From JAGXQV01 sp964505475 (GTDB taxonomy: Bacteria > Pseudomonadota > Gammaproteobacteria > Burkholderiales > Sulfuricellaceae): a stretch of 64,000 bases of DNA. Shown piece after piece: positions 26,061 through 33,670 of the stretch (its first letter is position 1; the number at the start of each line of letters is the position of its first letter). The DNA is taken from contig CAZDIJ010000005.1 in NCBI GenBank assembly GCA_964505475.1, forward strand, positions 1 to 64,000, given 5' to 3'. Position numbers and translations under genes: made by a program. The notes beneath the pieces were generated by a model that ran no database searches, was not told the DNA's origin, and saw nothing but the letters and a program-made list of their open reading frames with translations.

Positions 26061-26240
26061 ATGAAATGGCAGGATGGCATCAAATCCATGGTGGGCAGCA
26101 AGGAAGCCGGCGAAAAGGTATTCGACAGCCTGGTCGAAGCGGCGGAGTATGCAAAAAAACATCCAGGCGGCGCCCATCCGAACCCTTTTGAAAAAAACTC
26201 GGCCGAGATTCCGGCCAAAACAGAAAACCGTTGGTATTAG
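26061..26240 (+). CDS. Small basic/acidic hypothetical protein (59 aa)
   Basis: This short open frame starts ATG at 26061 with GGAGA ending about six bases upstream, 15 bp after the metalloprotease stop. The product begins MKWQDGIKSMVGSKEAGEKV and continues FDSLVEAAEYAKKHPGG; it looks like one amphipathic helix followed by a Pro/Asn-rich tail ending NRWY. No signal peptide, no recognised family. The ribosome site and spacing favour a real gene, but similarity searches would be needed to confirm it. Confidence 0.5.
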   Translation: MKWQDGIKSMVGSKEAGEKVFDSLVEAAEYAKKHPGGAHPNPFEKNSAEIPAKTENRWY

Positions 26241-26268
26241 CCCGCATAGTTTCCGGTAGCTTACATAG

Positions 26269-27066
26269 ATGATGTCTCATGTCGTAAATAATTCCAGCAG
26301 CATGCTTGGGGTGGCGTTAGGCGCCCTGCTTTGCTTGCCAGCGTTCGGGTATGGGGCGGTTGCGGATAGCGCCGCCAAGGGCGGCGCTGTGGCGGGCAAG
26401 GCCGATTACTCGGAGATTTACGAAAAGAATGTTTTCGATCCGAACCGCCAGCCTTGGTCGGATAAGATAAAGCCTGCCGATCCCGCGGTTCCGGCGCTCG
26501 CTCCGGGCGATGTCGAGGTGTACGGCGTGATGGCGGTGGGAGATTATAAGAAGGCCATCGTCAAGCTGGGGCCGGCATTCAAGGTCGCTCCCGTTCCGGG
26601 CGCCCGTCCGTTCGTCATGTTGGCGGTGGGGCAAGCCCTGGGTCCCTACACGCTGGTGGAAATTTCGGAAAAGAATATTGTGTTCGAGGGCGGCGGCGCA
26701 CGCTACCCGATGCCCTTCGCCGCGAAAAAGGATCGTCCACCGCCAAGCGCCGTGGCTCCGGCATTCCAGGTTCCCGTCGTGTTGCCGGTGCCGGTGCCCA
26801 CGATGGTGCCGGGGATAGAGCCGATCGCGGTCGCCGAAGCAGCGCCGGCGGCTGCCCCGGCGCCGGTTCCGGCGCCTTCGGATGGGCAAGTTCCACCGCC
26901 GGCGGCGCAACAGCAGCCGGCTTCGCCATCCGCAGCATCCCAGCAAGCTGCCGCCAGCGCGGCGCCGATACAGGGGCGGACTCTGTTGGAGGCGATCGAA
27001 GCCGCGGCGCAGGCAAAGGCCGCCGGCACGCTGTCCGCGCCGCCGCCCAATCCTTTCGCCAAGTGA
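26269..27066 (+). CDS. GspC-like (type II secretion HR-domain) periplasmic protein with Pro/Ala-rich tail
   Basis: This protein has 265 residues. A hydrophobic N-terminal segment (11-30) is a signal or anchor. YSEIYEKNVFDPNRQPW (46-62) and EVYGVMAVGDYKKAIVKLG (about 84-102), followed by VGQALGPYTLVEISEKNIVFEGGG, match the homology-region pattern of GspC/PulC, which links the inner-membrane platform to the secretin. Residues from about 155 to 235 are a Pro/Ala-rich low-complexity stretch, ending PPPNPFAK. GspC's long transmembrane-linker architecture and a PDZ domain are missing, so it may be a shortened orphan. No other T2SS genes occur in the window. The subtilase gene starts 13 bp downstream. 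Confidence 0.65.
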   Translation: MMSHVVNNSSSMLGVALGALLCLPAFGYGAVADSAAKGGAVAGKADYSEIYEKNVFDPNRQPWSDKIKPADPAVPALAPGDVEVYGVMAVGDYKKAIVKLGPAFKVAPVPGARPFVMLAVGQALGPYTLVEISEKNIVFEGGGARYPMPFAAKKDRPPPSAVAPAFQVPVVLPVPVPTMVPGIEPIAVAEAAPAAAPAPVPAPSDGQVPPPAAQQQPASPSAASQQAAASAAPIQGRTLLEAIEAAAQAKAAGTLSAPPPNPFAK

Positions 27067-27079
27067 CGGAGGCGCGCAA

Positions 27080-28627
27080 GTGGTGAGCCGTCTTATTCCC
27101 CGATTCCTTTTCGTGGCCGCTCTTGTCGTGGCGGCGGCCATTGCGTCATCGCCGCTCCGGGCTGGCGAAGCGGTGCGCGTGCCCGATGAAATCATCGTCA
27201 AGTACAAGTCCTCCAACCGTTTTGCCGAACATGGCCAGGTATTGCGCCGGGTGAATCGGCAGACCGAGGTGCTGCGCCACGATGGGGGGCGCTTCCGGGC
27301 GGCGGGCAAGGGCAAATGGGACAGCCTTCACGAAAAGATCGCCCGGATAAAAAAAGACCCCAACGTGCTCTATGCCGAGCCGAACTATCTGGGGCGTTTC
27401 GAGGAAACCGTGCCGTTGCCGCCCAGTGATCCCTCCTACGCCAGCCAATGGTGGCTGCCGGCGGTGGGCGACCGGACGATGTGGGCGCTGGGGCGGGGCA
27501 ACGGGGTGATCGTCGCGGTCATCGATACCGGCGTGGATTTGACCCATCCCGACCTCGTCGCCAACTTGCTTTCCAACGGCTATAACTTTGGCGACGGCAA
27601 CGCCATTCCGCAAGATGTGCTTGGCCATGGGACGAAAGTGGCCGGAATTATTGCAGCCGGCCAGAATAACGGTATTGGTGTGTCCGGCCTAGCCCCGCAG
27701 GCGCAAATTCTTCCCATCAAGATCAACCCCGGCGGAGAAGGAACCTTCACCTCGGATCGCCTGGCCACCGCCATTGACTATGCGGTGAGTCGCGGCGCCA
27801 GGGTCATCAATCTCAGCCTGACCGTCGATCAGCAAACCCAGACCGTGCAGGATGCCATTCTGTCCGCGCTGAGCCGCGGCGTCATCATGGTTGCGGCGGC
27901 GGGAAACGAAGCCAGCCCGGTGGCGTTTCCGGCCAATATGTCGGGCGTGATCGGCGTTGCGGCGACCGACCAGTCCGTCAAGCTGGCCTCTTTCTCCAAT
28001 TCCGGCCCGGAAATTTCCGTGGCGGCGCCCGGCGTCAATATTTATTCCACCGTTTTGGGCGGCAGTTACGGCGATGGAAGCGGCACATCATTTGCCGCGC
28101 CGATCGTGGCGGCGACTATTGCCAACATGTTGGCGATCAACCCGGTATTGCCGGTGAGCGGATTCGCCCAATACCTTCGCGACAATGCCGACGCCATCAG
28201 CGGCGGGACTTATCCCTTCGGCAACCTCAATGCCGGCAAAGCCGGCAATAGTCTGGTGCCGCATCTGGTATTGAGCAAGCAGCAGTTCAGCTCCCTGGAA
28301 TCGCTGCCGGTCAATTACACGCTTCCGCCCACCGGCGGCGCGGTGGATATTTACGTGGCGGTGGCGACGCCGCTCGGCGAATTTGCGCTGCATCCCGACG
28401 GGCGCTGGACGGCGGTGGCGGAATCCGGCTACGTACCCATCGCATTGGGCTATTCCGCCGCCACCACTGCCGCGGGTACGCTTTTCGGCAGCGGCGGGAT
28501 TTTCGGCGCCATTCCCTTGACCGCCTTTCCCAACGGCGCCTATACATGGCGTATCGCCCTGGTGGGAAACGCCTCTGGAAAAATCGTCGGAGATGTTATT
28601 ACCACGACGATGTCTTTGGGGAACTGA
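27080..28627 (+). CDS. Secreted subtilisin-family (S8) serine protease
   Basis: This protein has 515 residues. The start is GTG at 27080 with GGAGG seven bases upstream; the frame extends much further upstream but only with low-complexity sequence. A signal peptide (about 1-28) is followed by an inhibitor-like propeptide (EIIVKYKSSNRF to VLYAEPNYLG, 37-104). The S8 domain has Asp149 (VIDTGVD), His183 (GHGTKVAG), the oxyanion Asn276 (AAAGNE) and Ser337 (GTSFAAP). The C-terminal ~150 residues form a beta-rich extension resembling the region after the protease in the matrixin (PNGAYTWRIALVG). It follows a GspC-like gene, suggesting type II-like export, which is an inference. Confidence 0.92.
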   Translation: MVSRLIPRFLFVAALVVAAAIASSPLRAGEAVRVPDEIIVKYKSSNRFAEHGQVLRRVNRQTEVLRHDGGRFRAAGKGKWDSLHEKIARIKKDPNVLYAEPNYLGRFEETVPLPPSDPSYASQWWLPAVGDRTMWALGRGNGVIVAVIDTGVDLTHPDLVANLLSNGYNFGDGNAIPQDVLGHGTKVAGIIAAGQNNGIGVSGLAPQAQILPIKINPGGEGTFTSDRLATAIDYAVSRGARVINLSLTVDQQTQTVQDAILSALSRGVIMVAAAGNEASPVAFPANMSGVIGVAATDQSVKLASFSNSGPEISVAAPGVNIYSTVLGGSYGDGSGTSFAAPIVAATIANMLAINPVLPVSGFAQYLRDNADAISGGTYPFGNLNAGKAGNSLVPHLVLSKQQFSSLESLPVNYTLPPTGGAVDIYVAVATPLGEFALHPDGRWTAVAESGYVPIALGYSAATTAAGTLFGSGGIFGAIPLTAFPNGAYTWRIALVGNASGKIVGDVITTTMSLGN

Positions 28628-28637
28628 GTCCAGAGTC

Positions 28638-29456
28638 ATGTCGAGTCGTTCGAACGGTATCGGAACCGTCTTCTCCAGCTTCTGGCGGCACCGCCAACTG
28701 GTGCTGCAAATGGTCAGGCGCGAGATTGTCGGCCGTTACCGCGGGTCGTTGCTAGGGCTGCTGTGGTCGTTCGTCAATCCGGTGTTGATGCTGGCGGTGT
28801 ATACCTTCGTCTTCAGCATTGTTTTTCAGGCGCGCTGGGGCAAAGGCGGCGAGGACAAGTACGAGTTCGCCTTGGTGCTGTTCGCCGGCCTGATCGTCTT
28901 CAACCTCTTTTCGGAATGCGTTTCACGAGCGCCGGGGTTGATCCTGGCCAACGTCAACTACGTCAAGAAGGTCATATTCCCGCTGGAAATACTGCCTTGG
29001 GTGACGCTGGGTTCCGCGCTTTTCCATGCTGGCATCAGTCTGGCGGTATTGCTGCTGTTCCTGGGCGCTATCGGCTCTGCCATTCATTGGACGGTCTTGC
29101 TGTTGCCGATCGTCGTGCTTCCCTTGCTGTTGCTCATCATGGGGCTATCCTGGCTGCTTGCATCGGTCGGCGTGTTCGTCCGGGATGTCGGACAATTCAT
29201 CAACATGGTCATGACCATATTGATGTTCATGAGTCCGATCTTCTACCCAGCCTCCGCCTTGCCGGAATCGGTGCGCGGTTACCTGTTCCTCAATCCGCTT
29301 ACCTTCATCATCGAACAGGCGCGTGATGTGGTGATCTGGGGTACGCTGCCGGACTGGGGCGGGCTGGCGGCTTATTCGGTTATCGCCATGGCGGCTGCGT
29401 GGGCGGGGCTTTTCTGGTTTGCGAAAACACGTAAGGGATTTGCCGATGTTCTCTGA
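28638..29456 (+). CDS. wzm: Polysaccharide ABC exporter, permease (Wzm-like)
   Basis: This 272-residue inner-membrane protein has about six hydrophobic helices. In the family it forms the channel for lipid-linked O-antigen or capsule export together with an ATP-binding partner. The start is ATG at 28638 (MSSRSNGIGTVF); an earlier ATG in frame lies inside the subtilase. Family landmarks are REIVGRYRGSLLG, WSFVNPVLMLAVYTFVFS and the C-terminal FLNPLTFIIEQARDV. The next gene overlaps by 11 bp. Confidence 0.93.
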   Translation: MSSRSNGIGTVFSSFWRHRQLVLQMVRREIVGRYRGSLLGLLWSFVNPVLMLAVYTFVFSIVFQARWGKGGEDKYEFALVLFAGLIVFNLFSECVSRAPGLILANVNYVKKVIFPLEILPWVTLGSALFHAGISLAVLLLFLGAIGSAIHWTVLLLPIVVLPLLLLIMGLSWLLASVGVFVRDVGQFINMVMTILMFMSPIFYPASALPESVRGYLFLNPLTFIIEQARDVVIWGTLPDWGGLAAYSVIAMAAAWAGLFWFAKTRKGFADVL

Positions 29457-30657
29457 GCCCGCTATCCGTGTCCAAGGTCTGGGGAAATGCTATCAGCTAT
29501 ACACCAACCCCAAGGATCGCCTGAAGCAATTCCTGTGGCGCGGTAAACGCCGGTATTACCGCGAGTTCTGGGCGTTGCGCGATGTCAGTTTCGATGTCAT
29601 GCCGGGCGAGGTGGTCGGCATCATCGGGCGTAATGGTTCGGGCAAATCCACCTTGCTGCAATTGGTGTGCGGGACGCTTACGCCTACTCACGGCGAAGTA
29701 AAAGTGAATGGTCGCATTGCGGCGCTTCTGGAATTGGGCGCTGGTTTCAACCCCGAATTCACGGGGAGGGAAAACGTGTTCATGAGCGCCGCCATCATGG
29801 GGCTGAGCCAAGAGGAAATCACGGCGCGTTACGAGGATATCGTCGAATTCTCCGGCATTCGCGATTTCATCGATCAGCCGGTCAAGACCTATTCCAGCGG
29901 CATGTACGTGCGGCTGGCTTTTTCCGTCGCCATCAGCGTCGATCCCGATATTCTGGTGATCGACGAAGCGCTGTCGGTGGGTGATGGCGAATTTTCGCGG
30001 CGCTCGTTCGACCGCATCATGGCGCTAAAAGAGGCCGGTAAAGCTATTCTGTTTTGCTCCCATTCGATGTATCAGATTGAGGCGATTTGCAACCGCGCTT
30101 TGTGGCTTAATCAAGGTGAGCTGAAGGTGATCGGCGAGCCGGCCCAGGCCATCGTGGCTTACAACGCTTTCGTCAACGGCCAGCGCAACGAAGCGCGGAG
30201 TGAGGTGGGTGATGGTGCGATGGCCGCTGCGCCAGGCACGGCGGCCATTATCCAGGTAACGGTGGCTGCGGACGATGTGGAAGGGCGTGAACTTCATGTG
30301 GTAAGCGGTAAGACTACGGTGGCGGTAATGGTCGAATTCACTTCCGATCCTGCCATGCCCACGCCTAGTGTGGCGGTGATGTTTACCGATCTAGCCAACA
30401 ATCCCATTGCCAGCGCTGGTACCCGCAACGACGGCTTGGTCGTGATGCGCTTGCCCAACGGACGCGGTAAGGTGAGCGCGGTATTTGAGCGCATCCCGTT
30501 ACTCAAGGGCAGCTACTGGGTTTATGCTTTCTTGATGTGCGAGAACGCTGTGCATTTCTACGAATATGCCAACATGGTGGCGCAACTCAATGTTACCCAG
30601 GACGGCTTGGAAATGGGTGTGGTATCGTTGCCGCACCGCTGGGAATATCCCAGATGA
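29446..30657 (+). CDS. wzt: Polysaccharide ABC exporter, ATPase with C-terminal glycan-binding domain (Wzt-like)
   Basis: This 403-residue protein has the Walker A GRNGSGKST at 61-69, the O-antigen-exporter signature YSSGMYVRLAFSVA and Walker B ILVIDEALSVGD. About 150 residues follow the ATPase, matching the Wzt C-terminal domain, which reads the non-reducing terminal group of the glycan (often a methyl or other cap). ATG at 29446 was chosen; the longer frame starts inside wzm. Several methyltransferase genes lie just downstream and could supply a terminal methyl cap. The end overlaps the next ATG (ATGA). Confidence 0.93.
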   Translation: MFSEPAIRVQGLGKCYQLYTNPKDRLKQFLWRGKRRYYREFWALRDVSFDVMPGEVVGIIGRNGSGKSTLLQLVCGTLTPTHGEVKVNGRIAALLELGAGFNPEFTGRENVFMSAAIMGLSQEEITARYEDIVEFSGIRDFIDQPVKTYSSGMYVRLAFSVAISVDPDILVIDEALSVGDGEFSRRSFDRIMALKEAGKAILFCSHSMYQIEAICNRALWLNQGELKVIGEPAQAIVAYNAFVNGQRNEARSEVGDGAMAAAPGTAAIIQVTVAADDVEGRELHVVSGKTTVAVMVEFTSDPAMPTPSVAVMFTDLANNPIASAGTRNDGLVVMRLPNGRGKVSAVFERIPLLKGSYWVYAFLMCENAVHFYEYANMVAQLNVTQDGLEMGVVSLPHRWEYPR

Positions 30658-31562
30658 CGGACGGGCGCGCCTACATCGTCAAATGGCTGCGCTATCGGGT
30701 GCTGTTTCCCGCCTTGGCGCTGTTGCCGCCAGCGTTTGGCTACTGGGTCGCCACTCACATCGGCAGGTGCGATGCATCCCGGCATCCTTCCCGTGCTGCG
30801 GTGACGCATAGTCTGATGACCATCCATCCCCATCTGGAGCAAGAGCCGGAACACCTTGAGGCGCTGCTCGTTCATTATTTCCAGATGATGGCCAAAGATA
30901 TGCTCGACTGCTTCCGTATGCCCGCCTTCACGCCGCACAACACCCGTGACTTGATCCGAGTCTGTGGCATCGAACATCTCGTTACCGCCAAGGCTGCCGG
31001 GGCGGGGGTGATCCTCGTGATCAGTCATTATGGTCGCTTTTTCATGCTTGGTCCGGGTCTCAAATTCGCTGGCCAGGAGTTTGGTATGCTCACTACCGTT
31101 GTCGATGAACGTCATCCCCATTACGATCCCATGGATCGTTGGTATATCGCTACCAAGTTGCACAATACACAGTTGTTTTCGCGTGGCACTTGGATTACCA
31201 CTGGCGACGACCGGCGTAAGATATACCGCGCTCTGAAAGCAGGTGAGGTGATATTGATCGCTCTCGATGGTACCGAAACCAGTAGTACCACCCGGTACAA
31301 TTTTCCATTTCTTGGCGGCACACTATCACTGCCCGAGGGCATCGTGCGCATTGCGGCAAAAACTGGCGCGCACATGGTGTACGCCGCCGCCATCGAGCGT
31401 GGTCGGGGTGTGGAAATCAATATTCAACCCCTACCGGAAGAGCCTATTGCCGGCTTGACCCAAGCAGTATGTCTTCTAGAGCGGGACGTGGCTGCCTTTC
31501 CTTGGCAATGGTGGCAATGGGCTGCGCTTGGCTCGTTGTGGAAGCCGGGTGCAATGAATTGA
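30654..31562 (+). CDS. LpxL/HtrB-like acyltransferase family protein
   Basis: This protein has 302 residues. The frame starts at 30654 (MTDGRAYIVKWLRYR) overlapping the wzt stop; the upstream frame extension is inside wzt. An N-terminal hydrophobic stretch (17-33) and a central VISHYGRFFM motif with later DGTETSSTTRYNFPFLGG and GIVRIAAKTGA match the LpxL/LABLAT acyltransferase fold. The usual His-x4-Asp/Glu dyad reads HYGRFF, that is, no acidic residue at the fifth position, so activity is doubtful or the residue is replaced. Its place inside an ABC-exporter operon suggests a role in modifying the glycan or its carrier (inference). Confidence 0.75.
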   Translation: MTDGRAYIVKWLRYRVLFPALALLPPAFGYWVATHIGRCDASRHPSRAAVTHSLMTIHPHLEQEPEHLEALLVHYFQMMAKDMLDCFRMPAFTPHNTRDLIRVCGIEHLVTAKAAGAGVILVISHYGRFFMLGPGLKFAGQEFGMLTTVVDERHPHYDPMDRWYIATKLHNTQLFSRGTWITTGDDRRKIYRALKAGEVILIALDGTETSSTTRYNFPFLGGTLSLPEGIVRIAAKTGAHMVYAAAIERGRGVEINIQPLPEEPIAGLTQAVCLLERDVAAFPWQWWQWAALGSLWKPGAMN

Positions 31563-31576
31563 GGGGTGGCAAAGAA

Positions 31577-32167
31577 ATGCATTTGAGTTCTTTCAGAAAT
31601 ATGGAAAAACTGGTTGGTCGCTATCTCGATTCGGCCAAGGGGGGGACGGTATTCGACATCGGTAGCTATGATGTCAATGGTAGCTATCGCTGTCTGTTTG
31701 ACAAACCGAGCTGGCAGTATCGTGGCGTAGATCTTGCTGCCGGCCCGAATGTTGATGTTGTGTTGGAATCGGCTTATCGTCTACCCCTGCCGAGCGATAG
31801 CGTTGATTTGATCGTGTCCGGCCAAGCTTTTGAACACGTCGAGTTTTTCTGGGTTGCTTGGCTGGAACAGGTGCGAGTCTTAAAACCGGGCGGCATGATA
31901 TTTCTGATTGCGCCGTCTCGGGGGCCAGAACACCGTTACCCGGTGGATTGTTGGCGATTTTACCCAGATGGTTATACTGCCTTGGCGAAGTACGCTAACC
32001 TTGATTTATTGGAAGTACATACCGATTGGGAGTTCGATGCTGACGAGGAAAGCGCTGCTTGGGGCGATACTGTCGGGGTGTTTCGCAAGCGCCAGGTTAG
32101 TCTCTGGGAAAATGCGCGCAGCCGGTTGCTGCTGACAGTCAGCCAGATATTGTTACCAAAGCCGTAA
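31577..32167 (+). CDS. Class I SAM-dependent methyltransferase
   Basis: This protein has 196 residues. The start is ATG at 31577, preceded by GAGGGG. The SAM-binding pattern is VFDIGSYDVNGSY (motif I), VVLESAYRLPLPSDSVDLIVSGQAFEHV (motifs II-III) and RVLKPGGMIFLIAP (motif IV/V). A conserved HRYPVDCWRFYPDGY follows, typical of sugar-locus methyltransferases. The longer open frame upstream overlaps the acyltransferase gene and is not used. It may cap the exported glycan for Wzt. Confidence 0.85.
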   Translation: MHLSSFRNMEKLVGRYLDSAKGGTVFDIGSYDVNGSYRCLFDKPSWQYRGVDLAAGPNVDVVLESAYRLPLPSDSVDLIVSGQAFEHVEFFWVAWLEQVRVLKPGGMIFLIAPSRGPEHRYPVDCWRFYPDGYTALAKYANLDLLEVHTDWEFDADEESAAWGDTVGVFRKRQVSLWENARSRLLLTVSQILLPKP

Positions 32168-32328
32168 CAAAGACATTGTCATGTACTAAATTCGATACAT
32201 TCACCTACGAAACTGATTTGCCGGCTTTTCACAGGATTGGATTCTCACGGGAATGTTCATGGTTGATGCGGCTACATGGGATTGATTACATAATTGTTCA
32301 GTATTAACCCAAGTTGAAGATAGCCGCC
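32168..32328. other. AT-rich intergenic, partly related to 33541-33670
   Basis: There is no gene here. The stretch TTCACCTACGAAACTGATTT near 32199 looks like TACGCCTACGAGATTGATCT at 33550, and both lie 120-130 bp upstream of a related methyltransferase start (32329 and 33671). They may be two copies of one duplicated segment. The similarity is short and by eye. Confidence 0.35.
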
Positions 32329-32463
32329 ATGCCAGAAGAAAGTGCACGTTTCAAATATCAGATTGATTCCAACGACGAGCATGCTACTGCGTCAAGATTG
32401 TTGCGCATGGCTGGAAGCGGCAAGCATCTATTGGAATTAGGAACGGTGGCCGGTTCATTTTGA
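32329..32463 (+). pseudogene. Relic of a methyltransferase N-terminus (44 codons)
   Basis: The frame from 32329 begins MPEESARFKYQIDSNDEHAT and continues to LLELGTVAGSF before a stop. It closely parallels the first 43 residues of the 947-residue protein at 33671 (MSEGSARYRYQIDPNDEFAT ... VLELGTAVGS) and ends inside SAM motif I. Beyond the stop (32464-32556) no frame continues the match, so the remaining coding sequence has been lost, not merely frameshifted. It is a truncated duplicate. Confidence 0.8.
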
Positions 32464-32556
32464 AAACCGCTGTTGTCTTAATTGCTGGTGAAACCTTAGA
32501 AGGCTGATTGTCCCCCTCAACATATGTATTTTATGATTGGATGAAGGAAGAAGGCA

Positions 32557-33345
32557 ATGTCTACTTTTGAAATTAATGAGCAATATGTCACCTCCACCCC
32601 TTCCCCACAAAATGCCTTGGATGTTTTCCGTGGGGAATGGTCATCCAGGCTCCCCCCTCCTTTGGATACATTGAATGCTGGCGCCGCCCTTCTATTCGAT
32701 GATCCCAGGATCGCCTGGATGCTGGAAAAAGCTGGGGGATGTCAAGGCTTACAAGTGCTTGAGTTGGGGCCTTTGGAGGCGGGGCATTCCTATATGCTCG
32801 AAAAAGCAGGTGCGGCGCAAGTCGTTTCCGTTGAATCGAATACCCATGCGTTTCTTAAGTGTTTGATTGCAAAGGAGTTGCTTGGGTTGTCAAAGGTGAA
32901 ATTTCTTTGCGGTGATTTCGTTTCGTACTTACGGGATAGGGAACGCAAATTTGATTTGTGTATTGCCAGCGGTGTGCTTTATCACATGGTGAACCCAGCG
33001 GAGTTGATTGCTTTGTTGGCAAGCCGATGCACCAGACACATTTTTTTCTGGACGCACTATTACGATTCGGATGTAATCCGCAAGCATTCCACGCTGACCA
33101 AGAAGTTTCCCGGCGAAGAAGCCGCAGAATACCAAGGATTCAAGCATGTGCTTTACCGTTACGAATATCTGGATGCGCTGAGGTGGGGTGGTTTTTGCGG
33201 AGGAAGCGCGCGCTATAGTTATTGGATGAGTCGCGACGACATTTTGAGATGTATTAATTATTTTGGCTTTAGTAACGTAGAGGTCGGTTTCGATGATCCC
33301 AATCATCCCAATGGCCCAAGTTTTGCGTTATTGGCCAGTCGTTAG
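32557..33345 (+). CDS. Class I SAM-dependent methyltransferase
   Basis: This protein has 262 residues. SAM motif I is VLELGPLEAGHS near 69-80. VVSVESN (post-I acid Glu), CGDFVSYLRD and FDLCIASGVLYHMVNPAE (motif IV-like) complete the fold. The GGAAGAAGG upstream of ATG is a good ribosome site. The C-terminal part (YWMSRDDILRCINYFGF) is typical of polysaccharide-cluster methyltransferases. The gene lies between a methyltransferase relic and a MITE-like repeat. Confidence 0.85.
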   Translation: MSTFEINEQYVTSTPSPQNALDVFRGEWSSRLPPPLDTLNAGAALLFDDPRIAWMLEKAGGCQGLQVLELGPLEAGHSYMLEKAGAAQVVSVESNTHAFLKCLIAKELLGLSKVKFLCGDFVSYLRDRERKFDLCIASGVLYHMVNPAELIALLASRCTRHIFFWTHYYDSDVIRKHSTLTKKFPGEEAAEYQGFKHVLYRYEYLDALRWGGFCGGSARYSYWMSRDDILRCINYFGFSNVEVGFDDPNHPNGPSFALLASR

Positions 33346-33366
33346 CTGGGACGAGCATAAGTGAAC

Positions 33367-33517
33367 ATGCCTATGAACATATTCAGGATGTTGCCTTGCA
33401 TCCCATGCTCCCTCATCCCCGTCCCTTCTCCCGCTTGCGGGAGAAGGGAGAAATGCCCCTCGCCCGCAGGCGGGAGAGGGGTTGGGGTGAGGGTGCCTGA
33501 AAATTATTCATAGGCAT
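33367..33517. repeat. MITE-like repeat, copy 2 (151 bp)
   Basis: The ends are inverted: ATGCCTATGAACATATTCAG at 33367 and CTGAAAATTATTCATAGGCAT ending at 33517. The interior holds the palindrome CTTCTCCCGC..GCGGGAGAAGG and the CGCCCGCAGGCGGG block. It is nearly identical to copy 3 at 37439 apart from an internal insertion. It fills most of the gap between two methyltransferase-type genes. Confidence 0.75.
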
Positions 33518-33540
33518 ATAAGTGAAAGGCAAAAACAGTA

Positions 33541-33630
33541 ATGAATAGTTACGCCTACGAGATTGATCTTTCCAAAGGGAAATTCATGCTGACCTTTAAT
33601 CCGCGCGGTGTCCTGAAGCGGGGCGCGTAA
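33541..33630 (+). pseudogene. Short open frame or gene relic (29 aa)
   Basis: The frame starts ATG at 33541 (MNSYAYEIDLSKGKFMLTF) and ends at 33630. It lies between repeat copy 2 and the 947-residue gene. It has only a weak ribosome site. The sequence near its start resembles one near 32199, so it may be the remnant of a duplicated coding segment; the family is unknown. The region 33631-33670 shows nothing further. Confidence 0.35.
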
Positions 33631-33670
33631 TAACGGATTCTCTCCCCTTAATCAAAGAAAGATATACGCA

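Noticed and set aside
26882..27079. N-terminal extension of the subtilase frame
   Set aside because: It overlaps the Pro/Ala-rich tail of the previous gene and is an Arg/Pro-rich artefact; GTG at 27080 with GGAGG is the better start.
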